Below are positions 1-7,843 of a stretch of DNA of 64,000 nucleotides, piece after piece. How positions within the stretch are numbered: the stretch's first letter is position 1; every line of letters begins with the position of its first letter. The notes under the pieces were generated by a model, which was given only the letters and a program-made list of their open reading frames with translations, did no database searches and was not told the origin of the DNA. Source of the DNA: an uncultured Collinsella sp. (GTDB lineage Bacteria > Actinomycetota > Coriobacteriia > Coriobacteriales > Coriobacteriaceae). A program made the position numbers and the translations under genes. The stretch is taken from the NCBI GenBank assembly GCA_900754745.1, contig CAAEEB010000103.1, positions 62,001-126,000 of the forward strand, given 5' to 3'.

Positions 1-77
1 GACTTGACAGCCTTGTTACGCATGCGAGCTGCCTCATTGGTGCGGATACGCTTCTTCTGAGACTTGATGTTTGCCAC
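1..77 (-). CDS. rpsT: 30S ribosomal protein S20, N-terminal part (cut by window start)
   Basis: The first 25 codons read VANIKSQKKRIRTNEAARMR and onward, the basic N-terminus of S20, which binds 16S rRNA early in small-subunit assembly. The start is GTG at 75-77, preceded by an AAGGAACT ribosome-binding site at the right distance. The rest of the gene lies outside the window. A leader of about 70 nt separates it from an extended -10 promoter at 153-161. Confidence 0.93.
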   Translation of the reverse strand, partial: MANIKSQKKRIRTNEAARMRNKAVK

Positions 78-152
78 TTCTGGAGTTCCTTTCGAGTTCC
101 TTGCAAAAAATGTATGACACCTCTGAGACACGGTGAGGTCATGCAAGCGCCT

Positions 153-161
153 ACTATAGCA
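153..161 (-). promoter_or_regulatory. Extended -10 promoter for rpsT
   Basis: On the minus strand the site reads TGC TATAGT, an extended -10 element with no good -35 hexamer 16-18 nt upstream. It sits 76 nt before the rpsT start. The same nonamer occurs before rpmB, and related TGC-TAnnnT sites precede adhE, rpsB, rplU and mihF. Confidence 0.55.
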
Positions 162-210
162 CGCTCCCCCTCAAAGGGATAGAACGAATTTGTCAAATAG
201 GCAGGTATCA

Positions 211-1173
211 TCACGATTTTCTCAAGATGTTCGTAATCCAGAGCAAAAGCGCGGTCTGAGAATCGGCCGAGCTCTTGAGCGCGAGCTCCACATCGACGGC
301 GCCCTCGAGCGCTGCGACGAGCTCTATCATCGAAAAGCGACGTGCCCAGGTCAGGTGATTCTTGACCTGCCAAGACTGGAGCTTGAGCGTCGCGGCCAGC
401 TCACGCCCCTGTCCGCGCGCATCGAGCGCCTTGGCGACGATCAGCTCGCGGATGCGGCCGCACAGCAATGTGTAAGTCCACACGTAGCTCTTGGCGGGCA
501 GTAGATTGAAGAGCTCGAGCGAGCGGCGCATGTCACGGGCCGAGACCGCATTGAGAAAGTCCCAGGGTTGAACCTCGGCCGTACGTACAATCCAGCGCTC
601 AACGTCGGCAAGCTCAATCTGGGGCGCCTCGACCATCTGGGCAAGCTTAGCCAAGTCGTTATCGAGCATGCGCGTGTTTTCACCCGAACGCGAAACGAGC
701 TCCTCGGCGGCCGCCGTCGAGATCGACTTGCCGTGCTGCGTCGCCATCTGCTGCACGCGGCGCGGCAGTTCCCAGCGCTTGGTACCCGAGCAATCGACGA
801 TAGCCTTCTTGTCGATCTTGGCGATTGCCTTGTACAGGCGCGTATTCTTGGCAAGTGAGTCGGCGATAATGAGACAGACCGTCGTGGGGCTGGGACTTGC
901 GAGATACTCGACGAGCGGCTCGGAGATCGCTTTGGCGAGTTTTGAGCAGCCGTCAAGGATTACCAGGCGAAACTCACTGCCCATCGGAAAGGTGTTGAGC
1001 GATCCGATAATCGACTCGATATCGGGGTCTTTGGTCATATCGCGCTCGTCGAGGTTGAACTCGACCATGCCCGTCTTTTCCAGACGCGCTTTCATACGCG
1101 AGACGGCGTGATCGCGCTTGACTCCGTCGGTACCGACGATCAGATATGCCGGCAGCAGACCGGTTTCGGACAT
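211..1173 (-). CDS. holA: DNA polymerase III subunit delta
   Basis: Delta subunit of the clamp-loader complex, which opens the beta clamp during replication. The protein (about 320 residues) begins MSETGLLPAYLIVGTDGVKR, the usual HolA N-terminus leading into an AAA+-like fold that lacks a canonical Walker A. The ATG at 1171-1173 is chosen over an upstream in-frame ATG because GAGAGGGGAGCGCA lies directly before it and conservation begins there. comEC lies 78 nt upstream and rpsT downstream on the same strand; the order comEA-comEC-holA-rpsT is common in Gram-positive bacteria and actinobacteria. Confidence 0.93.
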   Translation of the reverse strand: MSETGLLPAYLIVGTDGVKRDHAVSRMKARLEKTGMVEFNLDERDMTKDPDIESIIGSLNTFPMGSEFRLVILDGCSKLAKAISEPLVEYLASPSPTTVCLIIADSLAKNTRLYKAIAKIDKKAIVDCSGTKRWELPRRVQQMATQHGKSISTAAAEELVSRSGENTRMLDNDLAKLAQMVEAPQIELADVERWIVRTAEVQPWDFLNAVSARDMRRSLELFNLLPAKSYVWTYTLLCGRIRELIVAKALDARGQGRELAATLKLQSWQVKNHLTWARRFSMIELVAALEGAVDVELALKSSADSQTALLLWITNILRKS

Positions 1174-1251
1174 TGCGCTCCCCTCTCGCAGACTCTCGAA
1201 TTCGTACCGTGCCATTTTAGCCCAGGGGCCCACCGCGCGCCAACGATGTCA

Positions 1252-3555
1252 TCACGGTCGCTGGCATCGCATCGCAAAGCCATTCGCACTCGGCGTGACG
1301 GTAATGTCGCCGTGTTCGATGGTGCACGCGAATGCGCCACCCGCATCGCGAACCGCATCGATGCAGGCATCGGATGGATGGCCGTAGCGGTTGCCCTCGC
1401 CCGCACTCGCGATAGAGAGCTCGGGCTTAAGCGTGCCCAGCAGGTCTGTGTCGACGGAAACTTTTGAGCCATGATGCCCCAGCTTGAGCACATCGATATC
1501 TCCCACCTCCCGTACAAACTCGCGCTCCTGATCGAGCTCGGCGTCACCAGTAAGGAGCACACGCAAGCTCTTGCCTTCCTGAGCGTAGGAGAGCAGCAAA
1601 ACAAGAGAGTCCTCATTGCCCTCGCCATCCACCGTGTCAAACGGCCACATCACACGTGTCCGAAATGCGCCGATATCGACCGTGTCTCCGCAAGCCACCT
1701 GCCGATACGTTACGCCAGGGCGATTCAGGACCTCAGCAGGCGCGCCGTCAAGCGCATCGGCCGCGACCACAATGGTTCCAACCGAAAACTGATCGAGCAC
1801 ATCGGGAAAACCACCCCAATGGTCTTCGTCCCAATGTGTCACGAAGACGGCGTCGATATGGTGGACGTTATTGCGAACCAACGCCGACACCACGCGCTCA
1901 TCGAGCCCACAGTCCACGAGCGCCACGGTCCCACCCTGACGAACCAGAATCGCATCGGCCTGCCCCACATCGAGCACCGTCACCGAAGGCGGCGCGAATC
2001 GATCCCAGTAGATGTACGGAATCCCCGCCAGGAGCGCCAGGCAGACAAGCCCAGCAGCCATAGGCCGTGCCTGCGGGCGCGGCCACCAGACTAGAAGGAT
2101 CCCCAGTAAACACGGCACTAGATAAATCCACATGCTATCGGGCGGCACGCTCACGGATGCACCCGGCACGGCGGCAAACAGCTGCTCAAAGAACAGCACG
2201 CAACGGGCGGCAATCATGGGCACCACGAGCGCCCAAGCTTGCAACGGCTCCACGAGCGAAAAGGGAACCAGCACGATCGACACAGCAAGCAGGAGACTCA
2301 CAACCGGACCGATGACCGCATTCGCCAGCGGAGCAATGAGCGAGAACGTACCAAAGGCAGGAATGGTAATGGGAAGTGTCGCCAGTTGCGAGCACAGCGT
2401 GACCGAAAGCATACTGGCAACGCCCGGTGGCACACCCAGCTCACCCAAAGCGTAGGTCACATAGGGGCAAAAGCACAGAATGGCTAAGACGCTGGCACAT
2501 GAAAGCTGAAAGCCCATCTCGAACAGCACCGTCGGCCGCAGTAGCACAAAGATGGACATGGTTACGAAGAGTGCCGATGCGCCATGCCGGCGACGCCCCG
2601 CGCCGTTTACAACAAGCGTCGCGAACACCATGCAACACGCGCGCACTGCCGAGGGAGACGCGCCCGTAAAGGCAGCGTAACCCACAAGCGTTATCGCCAA
2701 TATCGCCCGTTGAAGACCGCGTGAACACCGCGTCTTTTGTAAAACGCCCTCGCATACAAACCCCACGATAGCCAAATGGCTGCCAGAGACGGCGATAAGA
2801 TGCGCCGTTCCCGTCACCGAAAACCAATCGCCCGCCGGCTGGGCGCGCAGCTCGGCCGAACGACCGCAGACGATACCGGCTATGAGCGAACGCGCCGGGT
2901 CGGTCGCAGGTGCGATGGACGCAAGCAGCCCATTTCGCAGTCGAAGCAGCGGCCCCGGAGAGCCCTCATCGACCGACACCAACCGGATGACCTTCACTTT
3001 TCGAAGCTCGCCTCGAAGCACACGCGAGCGCCCATACGCATCGTTCTCAAAGCGCGAAATTCGACCGATAGTACGAACATGCGAACCGGCGCTGAGTTCA
3101 CCATCACACGACAGCCGTACCTCACCCAGGCGCTTTTCGCTCGCATACGCATCGCAGGCATAGGAGTACGCACCGTCATTGATGGACGGGTCACCGCGCA
3201 CAACAAATTCAAGACTGCTCGCAGCGCGATTATCCAGCGCCCTCGAAGCACGCAGCGCCCCAATCGCCCAACCCGCGGACACGACCGTCCCCGCCACGAT
3301 GCCAAGGGCCGCGGCATACAGCCATCGTCTCCACCGCATAAGGCGCATACAGGACCGAGCCAATACGATGCAAGCCGCAGCAGCAACGGGAATGGCCCAG
3401 AGCGATGCGACGGGCGCCGACCGCTCTCCCAGCAGCAAATCGGCTGCCACGTTAAGCACCAAGCCACAGCTCGTACACAGGCCGGCACAAAGGGCCATCG
3501 TCCACGGCATCAATGGCCGAGGTGGCATCACATGCTCGCGCTCGGACGCGCTCAT
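1252..3555 (-). CDS. comEC: DNA internalization competence protein ComEC/Rec2
   Basis: Polytopic membrane channel that carries single-stranded DNA across the cytoplasmic membrane during natural transformation. The protein of about 767 residues has two N-terminal hydrophobic segments, a soluble OB-like stretch, a central Competence domain with many membrane segments (including VSGSHLAIVGF), and a C-terminal metallo-beta-lactamase-like domain with LDVGQADAILVR and the metal-binding signature THWDEDHWGG. The ATG at 3553-3555 overlaps the comEA stop (ATGA), so translation is probably coupled. The reading frame is intact, so the uptake channel looks functional. Confidence 0.94.
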   Translation of the reverse strand: MSASEREHVMPPRPLMPWTMALCAGLCTSCGLVLNVAADLLLGERSAPVASLWAIPVAAAACIVLARSCMRLMRWRRWLYAAALGIVAGTVVSAGWAIGALRASRALDNRAASSLEFVVRGDPSINDGAYSYACDAYASEKRLGEVRLSCDGELSAGSHVRTIGRISRFENDAYGRSRVLRGELRKVKVIRLVSVDEGSPGPLLRLRNGLLASIAPATDPARSLIAGIVCGRSAELRAQPAGDWFSVTGTAHLIAVSGSHLAIVGFVCEGVLQKTRCSRGLQRAILAITLVGYAAFTGASPSAVRACCMVFATLVVNGAGRRRHGASALFVTMSIFVLLRPTVLFEMGFQLSCASVLAILCFCPYVTYALGELGVPPGVASMLSVTLCSQLATLPITIPAFGTFSLIAPLANAVIGPVVSLLLAVSIVLVPFSLVEPLQAWALVVPMIAARCVLFFEQLFAAVPGASVSVPPDSMWIYLVPCLLGILLVWWPRPQARPMAAGLVCLALLAGIPYIYWDRFAPPSVTVLDVGQADAILVRQGGTVALVDCGLDERVVSALVRNNVHHIDAVFVTHWDEDHWGGFPDVLDQFSVGTIVVAADALDGAPAEVLNRPGVTYRQVACGDTVDIGAFRTRVMWPFDTVDGEGNEDSLVLLLSYAQEGKSLRVLLTGDAELDQEREFVREVGDIDVLKLGHHGSKVSVDTDLLGTLKPELSIASAGEGNRYGHPSDACIDAVRDAGGAFACTIEHGDITVTPSANGFAMRCQRP

Positions 3556-4262
3556 ACGCAGATACAATCTTTGATTTTGGCGAGCTTCTTCTCACCGATT
3601 CCCGATACGCGCATCAGGTCATCGACTGAGGCAAAAGCACCGTTCTTTGTCCGCTCATCGATAATCGACTGAGCCATAGAAGGCCCAATGCCCGAGAGCG
3701 TCTGCAGTTCCGCCGCGCTCGCCGTATTGATGTTCACGAGCCCCGACGAAGACCCCGCGCCAGGAGTCGTGGCAGTACTACTTTCGGCCCCGCCGACCGC
3801 CGCAGCCGCTTGTTGCTCCCCCACCGTCGGTACATAAATCTTTTGGCCATCTGTGATCTTGGACGCACGGTTAAGCCCTGTCACGTCCGCCTCGGCCGTA
3901 AGCCCTCCGGCGGCATCGATCGCTTGGGACACCCGTGCTCCTTCTTTGAGCCGATACACGCCAGGCCTCACAACGGCGCCATCCACATCAACGTACACCT
4001 CGGCAGCAGAGGAGCTCTTGCCCGAAGACCCATCGGCATCATCAGGAGACGCATCCCCGGCCCCGCGCGCATCTGAGGCGCTTGCCTCATCACTATGCTC
4101 AAACGACACGCCGCTGGAGCGGCTACTAAAACTTGCCATCGCCAAGCCGCTCGCGGCGGCAATGACAACCAAAATCGCCACCACCACCGCTTTATGCCCG
4201 AGCAGCTTTTCTGCCCAGCGGTCCATACGTTTAACCCGTTCGTGATGTTCGCGCTGCGCCAT
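3552..4262 (-). CDS. comEA: Competence protein ComEA, membrane-anchored DNA receptor
   Basis: Binds incoming double-stranded DNA at the cell surface and passes it to ComEC. The protein (236 residues) has a short basic cytoplasmic N-terminus, one membrane segment (VVVAILVVIAAASGLAMASF), an acidic Ser/Asp/Ala-rich linker, a SLBB domain (VYVDVDGAVVRPGVYRLKEG) and a C-terminal pair of helix-hairpin-helix motifs (INTASAAELQTLSGIG). The start at 4262 is supported by GGGAGGTG seven nt upstream; an earlier in-frame start has no such site. It is first in a comEA-comEC unit. A 16-bp sequence 77 nt upstream is shared with the yraN-comM-dprA unit. Confidence 0.95.
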   Translation of the reverse strand: MAQREHHERVKRMDRWAEKLLGHKAVVVAILVVIAAASGLAMASFSSRSSGVSFEHSDEASASDARGAGDASPDDADGSSGKSSSAAEVYVDVDGAVVRPGVYRLKEGARVSQAIDAAGGLTAEADVTGLNRASKITDGQKIYVPTVGEQQAAAAVGGAESSTATTPGAGSSSGLVNINTASAAELQTLSGIGPSMAQSIIDERTKNGAFASVDDLMRVSGIGEKKLAKIKDCICV

Positions 4263-4338
4263 AGCAAACACCTCCCAACACCATCGTGTCAGGAAACGAG
4301 CGCCGAAGCCTCCGCACGTCCACACTGGTTATCGCGGT

Positions 4339-4354
4339 CAAACCAAAAGCTGAC
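4339..4354 (-). promoter_or_regulatory. Putative competence-gene box upstream of comEA
   Basis: On the minus strand it reads GTCAGCTTTTGGTTTG. The identical 16 bases occur at 32929-32944, upstream of yraN-comM-dprA, at nearly the same distance from the first start codon (77 and 72 nt). Its role as a binding site or promoter element is an inference from that shared position. Confidence 0.45.
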
Positions 4355-4430
4355 AAAAACCTTGCGCGAACATGTCCATTTATTCAGTCACACGTCAGCG
4401 AATGAACATCTTGGCATCATTTGCCCAGAT

Positions 4431-4466
4431 AGCAAAAGACCGACGATACGGGCGCATCGTCGGTCT
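4431..4466 (-). terminator. Rho-independent terminator after thiI
   Basis: An 11-bp perfect stem (AGACCGACGAT paired with ATCGTCGGTCT, loop GCGCCCGT on the minus strand) runs into TTTTGCT. It lies 11 nt past the thiI stop, so it ends the mihF-gmk-rpoZ-thiI unit. Confidence 0.85.
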
Positions 4467-4476
4467 ATGCAGGCAA

Positions 4477-5721
4477 TTACTCGTGATCTTGGTAAATCTC
4501 ACGCGGAGCAAGCTCCGAATGTTTGCGTTTTAAGGTCTTAGGGGCCTTATACGTGTTGCTGGAGAAGTCAATGTACTCGGTCTGTTTAAGCAGGCGCTCG
4601 ATCATCTCCTCGTGGTCGAACAGCTCCCAGGCCTCGTGCACGGCATCGAGTTTGGCGTGCGTCTCGGGACGACGCGGCATAAAAAGCGTGCAGCAGTCGG
4701 GCGCTGCCTCAGTGGAAATATCGAACGTACCGATCTCCTGAGCGCGCGCAATGATCTCCTGCTTGTCGGACCCGATGAGCGGACGGAACACGGGAATCTT
4801 CACGGCCTCGTTGACGGCCATGATGTTCTCGAGCGTCTGGGAGGCAACCTGACCGAGCGACTCGCCAGTCACGATGGCCTTGGCGCCCTCGATATGCGCG
4901 ATGCGCTCGACAACCGAATACATGATGCGGCGATACATGATCACGCGCAGGTTGCTGGGGCAGGTGACGGAAATCTCACGCTGGCAATCACCAAACGGCA
5001 CCACGTACAGGCGGCCGATCTGGACACCCGGCTCAAGCGCACGTATGATGTCCTGCACCAAATACTCGCTCGTATCGGGCGTCTGCGGACGACCGGAGAA
5101 ATGTACCGGAACGCACACCGCGCCGCGTCGCGCGAGCATCCAGGTCGCCACCGGAGAATCGATGCCCGATGACAGAAGCGTCACGACCTTGCCGGCAGAA
5201 CCCACCGGCAGACCGCCCACGCCGCGCTCGGAGCGCGCGTACACGTAAACGCTACCCTGGACCACCAGTACGTGCACCATCGCATCGGGGTCGTGCATTT
5301 GAACCTTTTTATCGGGGAAGGCCTCGCACAGCACCTCGCCCACCTGACGATTGATATCAATCGAGGTGAGCTCATAGTCGGTATTGGAGCGTTTGGCGTG
5401 AACCTTAAACGAATCGAAGGGGCCAAACTCTCGCAGCGCCTTGACGGCGGCGGCGCAGTACTCCTGCGGGTCGCGGTTGGTGTGGTACGCCAGGGACACA
5501 CGGGCAACGCCGGGGACGGTGCGGATAACGCGCGCCGCCTCGTCGGCCTGATGCTCGTTAAAGGTCACGAGGATATAACCGGAAATTCGAGACACGGCAT
5601 TCACGGAAAAGGCGGCCAAAGCCGCCTTAATGTTATCCATGAGGATATGCTCAAAATGTGCGCGGTTCTTGCCCTTCAGTCCAACCTCGTGATAGTGGAC
5701 CAGGCAGACGCGAGCCGCCAT
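4477..5721 (-). CDS. thiI: tRNA 4-thiouridine synthase ThiI
   Basis: Adenylates U8 of tRNA and transfers sulfur to it; in some organisms it also serves thiazole synthesis. The 414-residue protein has an N-terminal ferredoxin-like/THUMP region (to about residue 165), a PP-loop ATP-binding motif SSGIDSPV at 184-191, and the conserved PDCCTLFMPRRPET region. It stops near residue 414, so the C-terminal rhodanese domain of the E. coli enzyme is absent, as in many Gram-positive forms; sulfur must then come from a separate carrier or a NifS-like enzyme. The ATG directly abuts the rpoZ stop, consistent with an operon. Confidence 0.93.
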   Translation of the reverse strand: MAARVCLVHYHEVGLKGKNRAHFEHILMDNIKAALAAFSVNAVSRISGYILVTFNEHQADEAARVIRTVPGVARVSLAYHTNRDPQEYCAAAVKALREFGPFDSFKVHAKRSNTDYELTSIDINRQVGEVLCEAFPDKKVQMHDPDAMVHVLVVQGSVYVYARSERGVGGLPVGSAGKVVTLLSSGIDSPVATWMLARRGAVCVPVHFSGRPQTPDTSEYLVQDIIRALEPGVQIGRLYVVPFGDCQREISVTCPSNLRVIMYRRIMYSVVERIAHIEGAKAIVTGESLGQVASQTLENIMAVNEAVKIPVFRPLIGSDKQEIIARAQEIGTFDISTEAAPDCCTLFMPRRPETHAKLDAVHEAWELFDHEEMIERLLKQTEYIDFSSNTYKAPKTLKRKHSELAPREIYQDHE

Positions 5722-6003
5722 TTAGGCTTCAGCAACCTTATGGCCGAGCGCCTTCTCGTAACGGGCCTCGTCGTAGGAGATATCGCCGTCGACGATCTCG
5801 TCCATAGCCATCGAGATGGTATCGGCGCCAGAGAGCGCGATGGTGATGTCGTCGACATCCTGAACGGCAAGCACGCGGTTATGCTGGCCGCGCAGCATGC
5901 TATTGATGTCGCAGGCACGCTTGGAGGCAAGCGAAGCGAGCAGGAAGCGGTTGTGATCGGTCTTCTCCAGAAGATCGTCAATGCAAGGCTTTACAACGGA
6001 CAC
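5722..6003 (-). CDS. rpoZ: DNA-directed RNA polymerase subunit omega
   Basis: Small subunit that helps fold and hold beta-prime in RNA polymerase. The 93-residue protein has the family signatures KTDHNRFLLASLASKRACDI and the later SGADTISMAMDEI region. It lies 5 nt downstream of gmk and abuts thiI. The gmk-rpoZ pairing is widely conserved and may link nucleotide supply with transcription. Confidence 0.93.
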   Translation of the reverse strand: MSVVKPCIDDLLEKTDHNRFLLASLASKRACDINSMLRGQHNRVLAVQDVDDITIALSGADTISMAMDEIVDGDISYDEARYEKALGHKVAEA

Positions 6004-6008
6004 GGACC

Positions 6009-6578
6009 TCAGATCCTTTCATGCATATCGAGAACGCGAACGAGTTCATCGGTCGCGCGGTCGAGATCGTCATTCACCACGACGTCGTCGTAGCGGTCGG
6101 CAAGGGCAAGCTCATGGGCGGCGTTTGCCATACGCAGCTCAATCGTCTCGGGCGTCTCGGTACCGCGACCGACCAGACGCTCGCGGAGCACCTCGAGCGA
6201 GGGGGGCTTGATAAAGATCAGCACGGCCTCGGGAAAACGCTCCTTGACCTGCAGGGCACCCTGAACATCGATCTCCAAGATGAGAGACGAACCAGAGGCG
6301 AGCTTGGACTGAACCTCGCTCACCAACGTGCCGTAGCAGTTACCGTGGACCTCGGCCCACTCAACAAACTCACCGTTTGCCACGCGGCGGTCGAACTCCT
6401 CGCGCGTCAGGAAAAAGTAATTGACGCCATCGACCTCGCCTTTGCGTGGGGCTCGCGTGGTAGCCGAAACCGTCAGGCCCAGGTTAGAGCGACGCTCGCG
6501 CACACGAGTGACGAGCGTGCCCTTGCCCGCGCCTGACGGTCCAGAAATCACAAAGAGCTTTGAATCCTGAGCGCTCAC
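6009..6578 (-). CDS. gmk: Guanylate kinase
   Basis: Phosphorylates GMP to GDP. The 189-residue protein starts MSAQDSKLFVISGPSGAGKG, with the P-loop near residues 13-20, followed by the GMP-binding region (SATTRAPRKGEVDGVNYFF) and EIDVQGALQVKERFP. Length and motifs are normal. The start ATG abuts the mihF stop, so gmk is the second gene of the mihF operon. Confidence 0.95.
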   Translation of the reverse strand: MSAQDSKLFVISGPSGAGKGTLVTRVRERRSNLGLTVSATTRAPRKGEVDGVNYFFLTREEFDRRVANGEFVEWAEVHGNCYGTLVSEVQSKLASGSSLILEIDVQGALQVKERFPEAVLIFIKPPSLEVLRERLVGRGTETPETIELRMANAAHELALADRYDDVVVNDDLDRATDELVRVLDMHERI

Positions 6579-6887
6579 TTATTTGGTCAGCTGCTCGAGG
6601 AGCTGCTCGCGCTGACGGACGCCAAGGCCCTGGACGCGACGGGTAGCGGAGATGCCGAGCTCCTCCATGATCTTGGCGGCCTTGGCCTTGCCATAACCGG
6701 GGAGAGACTCGATGAGGGTGGAAACCTTCATGCGGGAAGCAATGGGGTCATCGGAGTTGAGCACGGACTCGAGGGACTTCTCGCCCTTCTTGATCTGCTC
6801 ACGGAGCTCTGCGCGAGCGTGACGCGCGGCGGCAGCCTTCTCAAGAGCCTGCTTGCGCTGCTCATCGGTAAGCTGAGGGAGTGCCAT
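6579..6887 (-). CDS. mihF: Integration host factor, actinobacterial type (mIHF)
   Basis: Nucleoid-associated DNA-binding protein of actinobacteria, unrelated in sequence to the IHF/HU family of proteobacteria. The 102-residue protein has an N-terminal charged helix (QALEKAAAARHARAELREQI) and a C-terminal helix-two-turn-helix region (LIESLPGYGKAKAAKIMEEL) that contacts DNA. The start at 6887 follows TTGGAGGTACGA; an earlier in-frame start overlaps that site. mihF leads the mihF-gmk-rpoZ-thiI unit, and a 32-bp palindrome covers its promoter. Confidence 0.94.
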   Translation of the reverse strand: MALPQLTDEQRKQALEKAAAARHARAELREQIKKGEKSLESVLNSDDPIASRMKVSTLIESLPGYGKAKAAKIMEELGISATRRVQGLGVRQREQLLEQLTK

Positions 6888-6928
6888 TCGTACCTCCAAA
6901 TAGTTGGGTTATATCTGATTCAATATTT

Positions 6929-6960
6929 GGCATTTTAGCACGTAAAACGTACAAAATGCC
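6929..6960 (-). promoter_or_regulatory. mihF promoter covered by a 32-bp palindrome
   Basis: On the minus strand an extended -10 (TGC TAAAAT) lies inside a hyphenated palindrome whose outer arms are GGCATTTT and AAAATGCC, with an inner TACG/ACGT symmetry. The palindrome starts 42 nt before the mihF start. A protein bound here would cover the -10 and spacer, so repression or autoregulation is a reasonable inference. Confidence 0.5.
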
Positions 6961-7012
6961 CAATCGCGGCTCCATAGGTTAGACGATACCCGCAAAAAGT
7001 GCAATATATCGC

Positions 7013-7081
7013 GCTAAAAGATGAGCCCCCGACCTGCGATTCCACATAAAGGATGGGAAAGTTTTCGCAGGCACAGGGGCT
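7013..7081 (-). terminator. Long hairpin after pyrF, likely terminator
   Basis: On the minus strand AGCCCC and CCTGCGA pair with TCGCAGG and GGGGCT around a loop of about 30 nt, followed by CATCTTTTAG. It lies 46 nt past the pyrF stop and would end the pyr operon. The loop is longer than in a standard terminator, so its efficiency is uncertain. Confidence 0.5.
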
Positions 7082-7126
7082 AATTTGTGCTAATGAGACC
7101 CAAAAGTGGTGACTTGAGGGAATCTT

Positions 7127-7843
7127 TTAGGCGACGTTTTCGACCAGCTTGGCAACGATGGCGTCAAACGCGGCAACCGGATCATCGGCGCCGGTAATGG
7201 GGCGACCCACCACGATATGGCTCGCGCCGCGCTCGATGGCCTGGGAAGGCGTGGCCACGCGGGACTGATCGCCCAGCGCAGCACCAACCGGACGCACGCC
7301 CGGGGTCACGATCAGCGCATCGGGGCCCAGCAGCTCACGCATGTCATGAGCCTCCATCGGCGAGCACACGATACCGTCGATACCGTTGGCCTGAGCGAGT
7401 TTTGCCAAACGGGCGGCCTCCTCGGCAACGGGCGACTCGACACCGATCTCGTTCAGCGCATCCTGATTCATGCTCGTAAGCACGGTGATGGCGACGAGCT
7501 TGGCTCGATCCTCGCGTGCCTCCTCGGCACCCTCACGGCAGGCGGCGAGCATGGCACCCGAACCTAAGCCGTGGACCGAAAGCAAGTCGGCACCGGCAAG
7601 CGAGGCCGAACGAGCGGCACCGCGCACCTGATGCGGAATGTCATGGAACTTAAGGTCGAGGAAGACCTTGAAGCCCAGGTCCTTAAAGGTCTTGACGATC
7701 TCGGGGCCCTCGGCGTAATAGAGCGTCATGCCCACTTTAAGCCAGGCGGCATGGCCCGAAAGCTCATGGGCGAGCTCGAGCGCACGCTCACGGTCGCAGT
7801 CGAGGGCGACGATAACGCGGTCGCGGGCATCGGTCTCTAGCAT
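7127..7843 (-). CDS. pyrF: Orotidine 5'-phosphate decarboxylase
   Basis: Converts OMP to UMP, the last step of de novo pyrimidine synthesis. The protein (238 residues) begins MLETDARDRVIVALDCDRER and contains the catalytic Asp-Lys-Asp array in FLDLKFHDIPHQV, with later phosphate-binding motifs (VTPGVRP and HIVVGRPI). The ATG at 7841-7843 overlaps the end of pyrD by 7 nt; an earlier in-frame start would run deep into pyrD. It is the final gene of the pyr operon. Confidence 0.94.
   Translation of the reverse strand: MLETDARDRVIVALDCDRERALELAHELSGHAAWLKVGMTLYYAEGPEIVKTFKDLGFKVFLDLKFHDIPHQVRGAARSASLAGADLLSVHGLGSGAMLAACREGAEEAREDRAKLVAITVLTSMNQDALNEIGVESPVAEEAARLAKLAQANGIDGIVCSPMEAHDMRELLGPDALIVTPGVRPVGAALGDQSRVATPSQAIERGASHIVVGRPITGADDPVAAFDAIVAKLVENVA

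Noticed and set aside
1252..3555. Possible frameshift or decay of the transformation genes
   Set aside because: comEC, comEA, comM and dprA are all full-length in single frames with key motifs intact, so decay is not supported.
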